From: Granulosicoccus sp047634635
GTDB taxonomy: Bacteria > Pseudomonadota > Gammaproteobacteria > Granulosicoccales > Granulosicoccaceae
NCBI GenBank assembly: GCA_047634635.1
Contig: JBLIIE010000001.1
Coordinates: 1 to 64,000 of the forward strand
DNA: 64,000 nucleotides
Direction: 5' to 3'
The notes under the pieces were generated by a model. The model was not told the origin of the DNA, made no database searches, and saw only the letters and a program-made list of their open reading frames with translations. Of this stretch, positions 9,006 to 17,783 are shown one piece after another. Every line of letters begins with the position of its first letter. The first letter of the stretch is position 1. Both the position numbers and the translations under genes were made by a program.

Positions 9006-10562
9006 TTATTTCCTGAACATCTTTAGCATGCGCTGAGTGACGAGAAAGCCACCCGCTATATTTATGCTCGCAATGAGCGTTGCCACGGCCGAGAGAAACA
9101 CGACGAACCCAGACGTAGAGGAGATTTGTAACAAGGCCCCCACGACAATAATTCCGCTTATCGCATTAGTGACACTCATCAATGGTGTGTGTAACGCGGG
9201 TGAAACGCTCCAGATAACTTGATATCCAATAAAACACGCAAGCACGAAGACAGTGAAGTGACTCATAAAGTCAGGTGGCGCAACACTTCCAACCAACAAC
9301 AATGCAATCGCTGCGATTCCAGCCCCAATCAAGCCGCCACCTATTCCGCCAGTTTTAACCGCAACAGCCGGTGCGACAACCTTAGCGGCTTTTACAGGCT
9401 TAGGTGCCGCTGACAATCTAGGCGGCGGCGGCGGCCAGGTGATTTTCCCACCTTTTATTACCGTCGCACCTCGAATGACTTCGTCATCCATATTAACGTT
9501 CAGTTGTCCGTCTTTCTCTGGAGTAAGGTCCGCTAATAGATGGCGTAAATTCGTGCTGTATAACTGGCTCGATTGTGCCGCCATACGGCTTGGTAGATCT
9601 GTGTAACCGATCAAAGTGACGTCGCCGTGTTTGATCACTTTATCTGCCTGGGTAAGCTTGCAGTTTCCACCTCGTTCTGCCGCTAGATCAACAATAACGC
9701 TACCCGGTTTCATGGACTCAACCATGTCAGTTGTGATGAGCTCAGGGGCTGGCCTTCCAGGTATCAGCGCCGTGGTAATTATAATATCTACCTCCTTTGC
9801 CTGCTCTCGAAACAAAGCCATTTCAGCATCAATAAATTCCTTGCTCATGACTTTGGCGTATCCGCCCTCACCGGCACCATCTTCCTCTTCATCAAATTCG
9901 AGCATCAGAAAGTCAGCGCCCATACTCTCAACTTGCTCAGCAGCTTCTGGACGAGTGTCGAATGCTCTGACGATGGCACCCATACCACGCGCAGCACCGA
10001 TAGCCGCCAAACCAGCCACCCCTGCACCAATCACTAACACCTTCGCAGGTGGCACTTTTCCTGCAGCCGTTATTTGACCAGTAAAAAAACGACCAAATTG
10101 ATTTGCTGCTTCAACGACGGCCCGGTAACCACCTATGTTGGCCTGCGAGCTTAGCGCATCCATTTTTTGGGCGCGTGACAATCGCGGCACCGAATCCATG
10201 GCCAACACGGTGACATCGCGTGCTGCAAGCTCGTTCATGAGCGTCTCGTTTTGTGCTGGCCAAACAAATCCGATTATCACGGTACCGGGTTTCAATTGAG
10301 CCACTTCATTGCCTTCAGCCGACCCAAGTGCTGGAGCTCTCACTTTCAGTATGACATCAGCATGCTGATAGACGGCGCTAGCATCGGGTACTATCTCTAC
10401 ACCAGCTTCGGTATAGAGTTCATCGGCGATATTCGAAGCTTTGCCGGCGCCACTTTGCACGCAAATGCGATGGCCGAGTTTCATGATGTGAACTGCAGTT
10501 TCCGGAGTCATTGCGACGCGTTTTTCGCCCGCAAATGTTTCCGTAGGAATTCCGATTAGCAC
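9006..10562 (-). CDS. pntA: NAD(P) transhydrogenase subunit alpha
   Basis: The NAD(H)-binding subunit of the transhydrogenase. It starts LIGIPTETFAGEKRVAMTPE, as in the family. It has a Rossmann motif VLVIGAGVAGLAAIGAARG near residue 170 and, after a proline/alanine linker, C-terminal membrane helices (about 405-515). It is the single-chain alpha form, with no split into alpha1 and alpha2. The frame extends to a TTG at 10580, but GTG at 10562 is the better start: GGAG sits six bases upstream and the protein then begins like other PntA proteins, giving 518 residues. It is first in the pntA-pntB operon. Confidence 0.96.
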   Translation of the reverse strand: MLIGIPTETFAGEKRVAMTPETAVHIMKLGHRICVQSGAGKASNIADELYTEAGVEIVPDASAVYQHADVILKVRAPALGSAEGNEVAQLKPGTVIIGFVWPAQNETLMNELAARDVTVLAMDSVPRLSRAQKMDALSSQANIGGYRAVVEAANQFGRFFTGQITAAGKVPPAKVLVIGAGVAGLAAIGAARGMGAIVRAFDTRPEAAEQVESMGADFLMLEFDEEEDGAGEGGYAKVMSKEFIDAEMALFREQAKEVDIIITTALIPGRPAPELITTDMVESMKPGSVIVDLAAERGGNCKLTQADKVIKHGDVTLIGYTDLPSRMAAQSSQLYSTNLRHLLADLTPEKDGQLNVNMDDEVIRGATVIKGGKITWPPPPPRLSAAPKPVKAAKVVAPAVAVKTGGIGGGLIGAGIAAIALLLVGSVAPPDFMSHFTVFVLACFIGYQVIWSVSPALHTPLMSVTNAISGIIVVGALLQISSTSGFVVFLSAVATLIASINIAGGFLVTQRMLKMFRK

Positions 10563-10718
10563 AATTGTCTCCGATACCAAGTTACTGAGTAATTATTAAA
10601 AGTAATAACAACGGCCCAAGTTTATATACGGTCGGCACGTTGCAGATATTTATACTGCATAATTGTTGGGCGTGACTATCAATACTAATTATGTATTTGC
10701 CCCCCCAAAGCTCCGCGG

Positions 10719-11708
10719 CTATTTGCGAGAGGCTCGTCGCACATACTTCGCTGCGCTGGCTGCAACCTCATCCAAAGGCGCTGGCTTGAGCCCCAGCTCT
10801 TCAAGAATTTCATTCGCACCACGAAAGAGCAGCATTTCAGCTACTTTAACGCCCAAATCCACAGCTTCATTGTGATGTGCCGTAGCATCCGCTGTTACAA
10901 CGCGCCTGCCATCTGGACTCGCAACTAAACCTCGTAGCCAGATTTTTTCACCGTCCATCTGCGAGAACGCCGCAATAGGGACCTGGCATCCGCCGTCGAG
11001 ACGGGCGCTTAATGCCCGTTCAGCTTGCACTCTGTAGCTACTCATCTGGTGGTGTAGCTTGTCCATCAACGCAATGTTAGCTTCGTCGTCTTCCCTGGTC
11101 TCTATTCCGACAATTCCCTGCCCTGCCGCTGGCAAGCTGTCTTCGACAGTGAGCTCATTGGCTATACGCTCATGCATACCGAGTCTAATAAGTCCCGCAG
11201 AGGCTAAAATAATGGCATCGTACTCCCCATCGTCAAGCTTTTGTAGTCGAGTATTTACGTTCCCACGAAGCGAATGGACTGCCAATTTGGGAAATCTTGC
11301 CAGCACCTGTGCCTGCCTGCGTAAGCTGCAGGTGCCAACAATAGCGCCATCTGGTAACTCGGCAAGATTTTTGAAATTATTTGAGACAAATGCATCGTGC
11401 GGGTTTTCACGTTCAAGAATATGTACCACCTGCAAACCCAATGGAACTACCGCCGGAACATCCTTTATGGAGTGCACAGCAATATCGGCATCACCATCGA
11501 GAATAGCGGTTTCAAGTTCTTTGACAAATAATCCTTTACCACCAATCTTTGCCAACGGGCTAGCCAGCATTTGATCGCCCTTGGTGGTCATTTTTAAGAG
11601 CTCGACATGAACTCCAACATCGAGCGCCTCAACACGAGCTTTCACATCCTCAGCCTGCCACAAAGCCAGTGGACTATTTCGTGTGGCGATTCTTAGGATT
11701 TTCGTCAT
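10719..11708 (-). CDS. hemC: Hydroxymethylbilane synthase (porphobilinogen deaminase)
   Basis: A 329-residue tetrapyrrole-synthesis enzyme joining four porphobilinogen units into hydroxymethylbilane. The N-terminus LRIATRNSPLALWQAE, the middle TKGDQML and GKGLFVKELE, and RLDGGCQVP are all diagnostic. Cys241 in the last motif carries the dipyrromethane cofactor. The start is ATG at 11708. The next minus-strand gene, pntA, begins about 155 bases on and probably has its own promoter. Confidence 0.97.
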   Translation of the reverse strand: MTKILRIATRNSPLALWQAEDVKARVEALDVGVHVELLKMTTKGDQMLASPLAKIGGKGLFVKELETAILDGDADIAVHSIKDVPAVVPLGLQVVHILERENPHDAFVSNNFKNLAELPDGAIVGTCSLRRQAQVLARFPKLAVHSLRGNVNTRLQKLDDGEYDAIILASAGLIRLGMHERIANELTVEDSLPAAGQGIVGIETREDDEANIALMDKLHHQMSSYRVQAERALSARLDGGCQVPIAAFSQMDGEKIWLRGLVASPDGRRVVTADATAHHNEAVDLGVKVAEMLLFRGANEILEELGLKPAPLDEVAASAAKYVRRASRK

Positions 11709-11931
11709 AATTTACGGTAACTTCCGGCTAATAAAAAAACGCTGCACACAGATAATAGTAAACCGCATCAAAATCATCTTTACAAAGAATGGCAACTCTA
11801 TCGTTTATTCAGCAAACATCTTGATAGTGCCCTATTGAGCCCAGACGATTGAATGGCGTACCATGGGAATCTTGAAGGGCCTCACTGTCTTCGGCTCTAT
11901 ACCGACCATACACCCTAAACCGGAGTGCTCA

Positions 11932-12615
11932 ATGATCTGGATTACCACGCTTTGCCTGCTTACCGTCGCATTATGGCTTTTTTTCAACGCACTGAACGAA
12001 CGTCGATGGGTGGAAGCTCATAGCCACGATGAGACGGTCGCTAGCGACGAAGGTTTGTTGCCAAGCCTTACCGGCCTCACGAAGACTGCTAACACATCGC
12101 CTGATGGTGGAACTCCAAGTTATGGGCAGGAAACGGCTCTGGATCGTGCTGCTGCAAAACTAAAAATAAGCTCAGAGAAGTTAGGTGGCCAGGTGACTGA
12201 CGCCAAGAAATCTGCAGGTGAGATGTACGAACGAGCTAGGCAGTCGGAGGGGGCTTTAGGTGAAAATTCAACCGTTGGACGCCTGGCTTCGAAAACCCGA
12301 GAGAAAGCTTCCGCATTAAACCAAAAGCTCGATGCTGGAATGAAATCCGCATCCAGCCTGACAACCGGTTCATCTGACGGCAATAGCGAATCGTTTCTGA
12401 ACAAAGCAGCTGCCACGTCAGGAAACTTTACTCAAAAGGTGGCGCAGAGCGTAAAAAAATCTGCTGACAACTTGAGTGGTAATACTAATGCGTCTGGTGA
12501 TGAAAGCGTAATCAGTAAAATTGCTGGCAAGGTATCCGACGGTATGAGTGCTGTGGATCAGAAATTGGATCGAGCGTCTGCTAAGCGATCAGCTGCCGCC
12601 GCTAAAGACGACTAA
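11932..12615 (+). CDS. Membrane-anchored LEA/apolipoprotein-like repeat protein, unknown function
   Basis: I do not recognise a named family. The protein (227 residues) begins MIWITTLCLLTVALWLFF, one membrane helix with a short N-terminus. A linker follows, and then about 150 residues rich in Ala, Ser, Lys and Asp that would form amphipathic helices. Two segments resemble each other: VGRLASKTREKASALNQKLD and ISKIAGKVSDGMSAVDQKLD. This is the look of LEA-like stress or envelope-tethering proteins. The frame opens earlier (11863), but ATG at 11932 has GGAG six bases upstream and puts the membrane helix at the N-terminus. It is divergent from hemC. Confidence 0.7.
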   Translation: MIWITTLCLLTVALWLFFNALNERRWVEAHSHDETVASDEGLLPSLTGLTKTANTSPDGGTPSYGQETALDRAAAKLKISSEKLGGQVTDAKKSAGEMYERARQSEGALGENSTVGRLASKTREKASALNQKLDAGMKSASSLTTGSSDGNSESFLNKAAATSGNFTQKVAQSVKKSADNLSGNTNASGDESVISKIAGKVSDGMSAVDQKLDRASAKRSAAAAKDD

Positions 12616-12712
12616 GCGGCCAAGAATCACTTCCAGTCAGTGCCAACATCGACTACGTTGCTCGAAAAATAGTCGGTCCAAGCTGAAGCTCTGTCTGAGC
12701 ATTAGATAAAAT

Positions 12713-12741
12713 GTCGGCTGTTGCGCAGAGCATCAGCCGAC
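12713..12741. terminator. Hairpin between convergent genes
   Basis: GTCGGCTG and CAGCCGAC form a perfect 8-bp stem around a 13-nt loop. It lies between the 3' ends of the LEA-like gene and dgcA, where a two-way terminator is expected. The T-tract is weak (TCTAAATCAGCTTTTA on the plus strand). Confidence 0.5.
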
Positions 12742-12765
12742 TCTAAATCAGCTTTTATAGGGAAA

Positions 12766-13755
12766 CTAGCCCCAAAGTGCAGAAGGTGCGGGATGCATCT
12801 GACTACCTTCAAATACAATCGGCACGTCTCGATCTTCCGCCAGCAATAGTGGCCCATCCAGATCGACAAAATCTACGCCCTGAGCCACTAGTAATGCCGG
12901 GGCCATGGCTAATGAACTGCCAACCATGCAACCCACCATGACACTAAACCCCTGCTGAAGCGCTGCTTCCTTGAGGGCAAGAGCCTCGGTCAATCCGCCA
13001 GTCTTATCGAGCTTGATGTTAATCACATCGTATTTTCCTTTCAACGACGCAAGGCTTTTTCGATCATGGCAAGCCTCATCTGCACAAACTGGCAAGGGTC
13101 TGTCTCGCCCACGCAGTGGTTCATCCGCGTTAGCAGGCAGTGGCTGCTCGACCAAAGTAACACCCAGCTCTATCATCACAGGGGCGAGCATATCGTAATC
13201 CTCTGCAGTCCACCCTTCATTGGCATCAACGATAAGTTTACTGGTTGGAGCGCCTGCGCGAACTGCACGCAAGCGCTCCATATCACCCTCACCACCTAGC
13301 TTGATTTTTAATAAGGGACGAGCAGCATTGTCTGCTGCTGCCTTCTGCATTTTTTCAGGTGTCTCTAGCGACAAGGTGAAAGCCGTAATCACCGTCTTGA
13401 GAGGATCTAGACCAGCAAGTTTCCAAACAGGTTCACCAGACAGCTTTGCTTCAAGATCCCAAAACGCACAGTCGAGCGCATTCCGAGCTGCTCCAGGTTC
13501 CAGTGAATTTTGTAACGCCAGCCGGTCAAGACCTTGTTCGATCTCACCCTTCAATGACATTATCTGCTCACAAACACTGTCCATCGATTCGCCATAGCGA
13601 GCGTAAGGAACACATTCACCTTGGCCCACGATCCCATCTTTATCAAGACGAACCGTCACCACATGCGCCTCAGTGCGCGAGCCCCGAGAAATAGTGAAGG
13701 TGCCATCCATAGCAAAAGTGTCTTGGCTGACACTTAGCATGACGCGACCACTCAC
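12766..13755 (-). CDS. dgcA: Enolase-superfamily racemase, probable N-acetyl-D-glutamate racemase DgcA
   Basis: A 329-residue enzyme of the muconate-lactonising/dipeptide-epimerase branch of the enolase superfamily. Catalytic lysine motif LKIKLGG, metal ligands in LIVDANEGW, LVEQP and CADEA, and a second lysine in NIKLDKTGG are all present. On sequence alone it would be called an L-Ala-D/L-Glu epimerase. Its pairing with a DUF1611 gene matches the published DgcN-DgcA pathway of marine bacteria, in which N-acetyl-D-Glu is racemised to N-acetyl-L-Glu. The GTG start overlaps the dgcN stop (GTGA), so the two are coupled. An internal ATG five codons in is an alternative start. Confidence 0.85.
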   Translation of the reverse strand: MSGRVMLSVSQDTFAMDGTFTISRGSRTEAHVVTVRLDKDGIVGQGECVPYARYGESMDSVCEQIMSLKGEIEQGLDRLALQNSLEPGAARNALDCAFWDLEAKLSGEPVWKLAGLDPLKTVITAFTLSLETPEKMQKAAADNAARPLLKIKLGGEGDMERLRAVRAGAPTSKLIVDANEGWTAEDYDMLAPVMIELGVTLVEQPLPANADEPLRGRDRPLPVCADEACHDRKSLASLKGKYDVINIKLDKTGGLTEALALKEAALQQGFSVMVGCMVGSSLAMAPALLVAQGVDFVDLDGPLLLAEDRDVPIVFEGSQMHPAPSALWG

Positions 13756-14747
13756 GATAATGCGTCAACCAGACGATCAGCTCCGAAGCGGAAAGGATCC
13801 ACACAAGGTAATTGCATACGCTCTTCAATTTCTTTCAAACACGCAATAGCTGCCTCTTCATCGAGTGCTACGGTATTCACCGAGATACCCACAACCTGAC
13901 AATTCGGGTTAACAAACCGAGCTAGAGTCAACGCCGTGTCTCTTAGCAATTCAAGGCTTGGCAACTCATAATCAGGAAGGCCTCGCATGTGAGTGCGAGT
14001 TGGCTCGTGGCACAGCACTAATGCATCAGGCGCCCCACCGTGTACCAATGCCAGCGTAACGCCAGAGTACGAAGCGTGAAAGAGGCTACCTTGACCTTCA
14101 ATCAAGTCCCAGTGATCCGCGTCGTTGTCAGGTGTTAACCATTCAACAGCGCCAGCCATGAAATCTGCTACGACCGCATCCAATGGAATACCACCGCCTG
14201 TGATAAGAATTCCAGTTTGTCCAGTTGCGCGAAAAGTGGCCTTCATATTACGCTTACGCATGGTTTTTTCCATGGCCAAGGCCGTGTACATTTTACCGAT
14301 TGAGCAATCAGTACCAACAGCCAGACATCGCTTGCCGCTGCGCTTTACGCCACTGGCAATCGGAAACCTGACTTGCGGAATACGCACGTCGAACAATGAA
14401 CGTCCATGTGACGCTGCTAGCTCAACCAGCTTAGGGTTGTCAGTGAGTAGACTATGCAAACCTGAGGCGATATCCATTCCTGCTGCGAGCGCTTCTTCAA
14501 AAGCCAAACCCCAGGTGTCGCTAATATGCCCACCGCGATTGGCCACGCCCACTATGAGAGTTTTAGCGCCCGCATCTATTGCCTCTTTCATCGACATGTC
14601 TGGTAAACCAAGGTCGGCTTTGCAGCCCTCTTGGCGGAACTGCCCAACACAATTTTCTGGGCGCCAGTCTTTCACTCCTTGCGCCACTTTAGCGGCCAAA
14701 GAGTCTGGTGCATCGCCAAGGAATAACAAATAAGGCGTTTTCAACAT
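13752..14747 (-). CDS. dgcN: DUF1611 protein, probable D-glutamate N-acetyltransferase DgcN
   Basis: A 331-residue DUF1611 protein. The N-terminal half is Rossmann-like. The C-terminal half has a P-loop-like GTDCSIGKMYTALAMEK near residue 150, then TGQTGILITGGGIPLDAVV, DLIEGQGSLFHASYSG and LCHEPTRTHMRGLPDY. In the reported DgcN-DgcA pathway this protein N-acetylates D-glutamate, allowing growth on D-Glu from peptidoglycan. The frame extends to 14825, but ATG at 14747 (MLKTPYLLFLGDAPDS) with GGAAG eight bases upstream is the natural start. It overlaps dgcA by four bases. Older annotations may call it a hypothetical protein. Confidence 0.85.
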   Translation of the reverse strand: MLKTPYLLFLGDAPDSLAAKVAQGVKDWRPENCVGQFRQEGCKADLGLPDMSMKEAIDAGAKTLIVGVANRGGHISDTWGLAFEEALAAGMDIASGLHSLLTDNPKLVELAASHGRSLFDVRIPQVRFPIASGVKRSGKRCLAVGTDCSIGKMYTALAMEKTMRKRNMKATFRATGQTGILITGGGIPLDAVVADFMAGAVEWLTPDNDADHWDLIEGQGSLFHASYSGVTLALVHGGAPDALVLCHEPTRTHMRGLPDYELPSLELLRDTALTLARFVNPNCQVVGISVNTVALDEEAAIACLKEIEERMQLPCVDPFRFGADRLVDALS

Positions 14748-14966
14748 GTCATGATCTTCCAATGTGTGAAGCTGATAGTAAAACTGAATGGCAGAATACG
14801 ACTGGCAGCAAATCCCACCAGTCACCCGCTTTCGCGCAAGATTCTATCTCTTGATCAACCTTAGCGCTGCGTTAGGTTTCGCATACCCGTGGGCCAGCTG
14901 CGTATTGTGTTAGGCGCCAGTTGTACGGTGAGCCCAGCTTATACCGACAAGACGCCTTTTGGGAAG

Positions 14967-16589
14967 TCACAAAGTCTTCAAGTATTCAAGTACTGCAGTT
15001 CGCTGTGAATCATTGAGATGATCGCCAAAAGGATGCCCGCTGTTACTGTACCCCAGCAGCCGAGTATCGTAGATATCCGATGGTTTTGGCATAGCAATCT
15101 GCGTAGATTCAACGACCTCAAAATCCCAGCCCATATCATCCTGATCATAGCTATCCCGCTGATTAGTATTCGGCGTTGTATGTCGCCACACGAGTGGGCG
15201 AATCGTTCGATCAAGTACTGCCTTTAGCGTAGGTACCGACCCATTGTGAAGGAAAGGCGCAGTCGCCCAAATACCATCTAATGGTGGAGCAACATAGCCA
15301 GGTCCCGGAGCCGCAGTGGCGATCTGTCCAAAGAAAGATCGATTAAACCAATCCAGATACGGTAGGCCCTCATTGATTGCAAAATCGACTAAAGTCGCGT
15401 CAGTCTGTACCACTTCTAATGGTACGAGTCTTGATGGGTATTGTGGATTATCGCCATAAGTGCCGTGGCACGCAGAACACGTGCTTTCAAAAATCAGCTG
15501 ACCTGGTGTGACCAAGCTCTGATTTACCGGGAATGGCCAGACAGGTGCTTCGACACTTTTTATAAAGGCAAGTAGATCAGGTGCATATTTATCAATTTCG
15601 ATCAAGGCTGCTTTATCGTCAGTACAAAGCATAGATGCCGCCATCATGATGCGAGCATGATCGCCTCTGCCCTCACCCAGATTAAACATCGCAGTTTTTT
15701 TGTTCATTCGCCACCAAGGCGGCACGCTAACCGGCGGTGGATCGACGGGAGGCAAAGCAAGAAGAGGCTCCTCAGACCATGCGTTACTGTGAGCGTCTCG
15801 ATGGGCGATCAATGCAAAAGTCAAATTGTTAGCCGGATTCACACCAATGGTGTGCATTCTTGTATAGGGCGCTATCGCAGCGATTCGGTCTGCATAGTGT
15901 TCCCAGCTTAGACTTTCAGCCTCATTTGCGACTAGAGCCCCTGCCCGTTCAACCAACGCTGAGGAGTCTTGCGTGAAATCCATAAATTCATTACCCAAGC
16001 CGATCACCAGCTCACCAAACAGCACAGTGCCATGACAAGTCAGGCAATTATTGGTCACTGTAGGCACACCCAAATCGTTGATTATCAGATTCGTGCTAAA
16101 TGGCAAACCATCGGCATCCGAGCTTCTGCCCGCCACTTCTGTTACCGGGATATCATCAGCCAGTAAATTTCTATAAATACGCTCAGGAAGTCCACAGCTG
16201 ACATAAGACTCTTCAAGAAGTGCCCGCCTACCTTCCACCGGGTCCCCCTGTCTCTGTTCAACGTGTTCAATACGTCCGGGGGTAGAGAGCTTTGCCATTG
16301 GCCAGCGAATTTGATTTTCACCCATTGAAGCAGGCAAACTCACGATACTGCTGACGTCGGGTTTCACCGATTCAGCTAGTGTTACAGCTAGCGGTGCGTT
16401 TGCATTTGTCGCTGTTAACGATACATTGCTGGCAGCACGGCTGACTGAATCATTGGAGACCTGGCTATCACAAGCAACTAAGCTCAGAAACAGAACCGAT
16501 AAGGCAGTCGTTCTACCCCTCAAGGTCATTTGTTTAGTACTAACTGCATGCCGCAATGCCATATCCTGAAGAATCCGCTGTCTTTTCAT
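14967..16589 (-). CDS. Exported di-heme cytochrome c, RoxA/cytochrome-peroxidase-like
   Basis: Two heme c sites are visible, CLTCH (about residue 182) and CSACH (about 368), with WATAPFLHNGSVPTL near residue 445. That last motif is typical of di-heme peroxidase-like proteins and the rubber oxygenase RoxA group. LSVLFLSLVAC near the N-terminus is a signal peptide ending in a lipobox, so the protein is probably a lipoprotein. The frame opens at 16733, inside the upstream gene. ATG at 16589 avoids that overlap; ATG at 16562 or 16529 would give a more typical signal peptide. It is shorter (about 540) than RoxA (about 680), and substrate is unknown. It is last in a three-gene minus-strand set. Confidence 0.75.
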   Translation of the reverse strand: MKRQRILQDMALRHAVSTKQMTLRGRTTALSVLFLSLVACDSQVSNDSVSRAASNVSLTATNANAPLAVTLAESVKPDVSSIVSLPASMGENQIRWPMAKLSTPGRIEHVEQRQGDPVEGRRALLEESYVSCGLPERIYRNLLADDIPVTEVAGRSSDADGLPFSTNLIINDLGVPTVTNNCLTCHGTVLFGELVIGLGNEFMDFTQDSSALVERAGALVANEAESLSWEHYADRIAAIAPYTRMHTIGVNPANNLTFALIAHRDAHSNAWSEEPLLALPPVDPPPVSVPPWWRMNKKTAMFNLGEGRGDHARIMMAASMLCTDDKAALIEIDKYAPDLLAFIKSVEAPVWPFPVNQSLVTPGQLIFESTCSACHGTYGDNPQYPSRLVPLEVVQTDATLVDFAINEGLPYLDWFNRSFFGQIATAAPGPGYVAPPLDGIWATAPFLHNGSVPTLKAVLDRTIRPLVWRHTTPNTNQRDSYDQDDMGWDFEVVESTQIAMPKPSDIYDTRLLGYSNSGHPFGDHLNDSQRTAVLEYLKTL

Positions 16590-16626
16590 ACGAGAAAGTG
16601 TGCGCTCTAGTTGGCCACGCCAGTTT

Positions 16627-17766
16627 TTAATTGGTCTCTTTTTGCGTAATCGGTAAAAAATCCAGATACGCCAATCCAGTATGGGAACCTGAAACGTCGA
16701 GTGCTCCACTCCAACGGGTCTGCAATGAATCACGTATTTCAGACAACCGAACTACCGGTGACAGAACAATATCCATGCCCACCGATAACTCCTGAATCCT
16801 GATCGTTTCCGGGTAGACATTACCTGTAGCCGAGGAAATCACTTCACCATGATCAAACCATTCGACAATAGCATCCCGCTTATCACCCTTATCGTCTTTG
16901 ACAGTGGCAAGAACGGTTTTGGGGCCGCGCCCGCTAAGTCGCTTAGATCGGGTAACGCTCAACCACTGTGAAATACCGACGCTATTCCGAACTACTAACC
17001 TCAATTGATCTAACACCACGGCACTTTGCAAGTTAGCAGCAGTCCCCCAACGATGAGACAGCCATAAGACCCCTTCAACCTTCTCCCCGGCGAGTAATCC
17101 GACAGCTGGAATTCCATCAAACTCCCACTGGTTGATAGTGCCTAAAGAAACGCTTTGTGGGCATCGATCAGCTTTTGCTGAGAGCGTAAAAGTTGCCGCC
17201 TGGTTATCGTGATGCAAAAACTCCAAATTACGCTTACAAGAATCACTTTGCCCAAGACTCAGAGACGTGCTACCAACAATAAATTCATCGCCACGACTAT
17301 CGCTAAGCCCGAGCGCGACACGCGAAAAAACTTCGTGAACGTCTAGGACATAATCATCACTGCTGCCAGTAGCAACATTGGCACGCGCAACACTGTTGTA
17401 GGACCAAGAAGATCTGCTATCTACGTTTTCTTTCAGTTTGAGCCGATCAAGCTGTGCAAAAGCGGTGAAGGATTGGCCTTTAGCACTAGTCATTGCCCAT
17501 CTGGCTTCAAAAGATTCACCAGTTTGCTCCGCATGCGAACGTAGATCTGCAGGCATCACAACCGGCGACAGCGGTGTCTCGACAACAGGTAGCGAATCGA
17601 GCAGTCGGCGCCAATCTACTTCAGAGTTTTGTTCAGGATCCTGTCCAGGATCCTGCGAGTTTGATGGTTGAGATGCAGAGGTGCCTGTGTCGCAAGCAAA
17701 AGCGAAAGACACCGCGCCCAAAAATGCGCCACACAAACTCAAACGCCGTATGTTATCAGATGCCAT
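16627..17766 (-). CDS. Putative lipoprotein with AttH/CrtC lipocalin-like fold
   Basis: A 379-residue exported protein. The N-terminus LCGAFLGAVSFAFAC is a signal peptide with a weak lipobox (Cys25), followed by a Gln/Asp/Ser-rich linker. The C-terminal part has VLWLSHRWGTAANLQ, LDQLRLVVRNSVGISQWL and then VLATVKDDKGDK. This resembles the AttH/carotenoid-hydratase (CrtC) barrel, where a [DS]HxWG motif lines a hydrophobic pocket. The assignment is by pattern only. It lies 17 bases after the phospholipase D-like gene and about 37 bases before the di-heme cytochrome, so the three are probably co-transcribed and all act outside the cytoplasm. Confidence 0.55.
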   Translation of the reverse strand: MASDNIRRLSLCGAFLGAVSFAFACDTGTSASQPSNSQDPGQDPEQNSEVDWRRLLDSLPVVETPLSPVVMPADLRSHAEQTGESFEARWAMTSAKGQSFTAFAQLDRLKLKENVDSRSSWSYNSVARANVATGSSDDYVLDVHEVFSRVALGLSDSRGDEFIVGSTSLSLGQSDSCKRNLEFLHHDNQAATFTLSAKADRCPQSVSLGTINQWEFDGIPAVGLLAGEKVEGVLWLSHRWGTAANLQSAVVLDQLRLVVRNSVGISQWLSVTRSKRLSGRGPKTVLATVKDDKGDKRDAIVEWFDHGEVISSATGNVYPETIRIQELSVGMDIVLSPVVRLSEIRDSLQTRWSGALDVSGSHTGLAYLDFLPITQKETN

Positions 17767-17783
17767 TTTTTATATGAAGCTCA

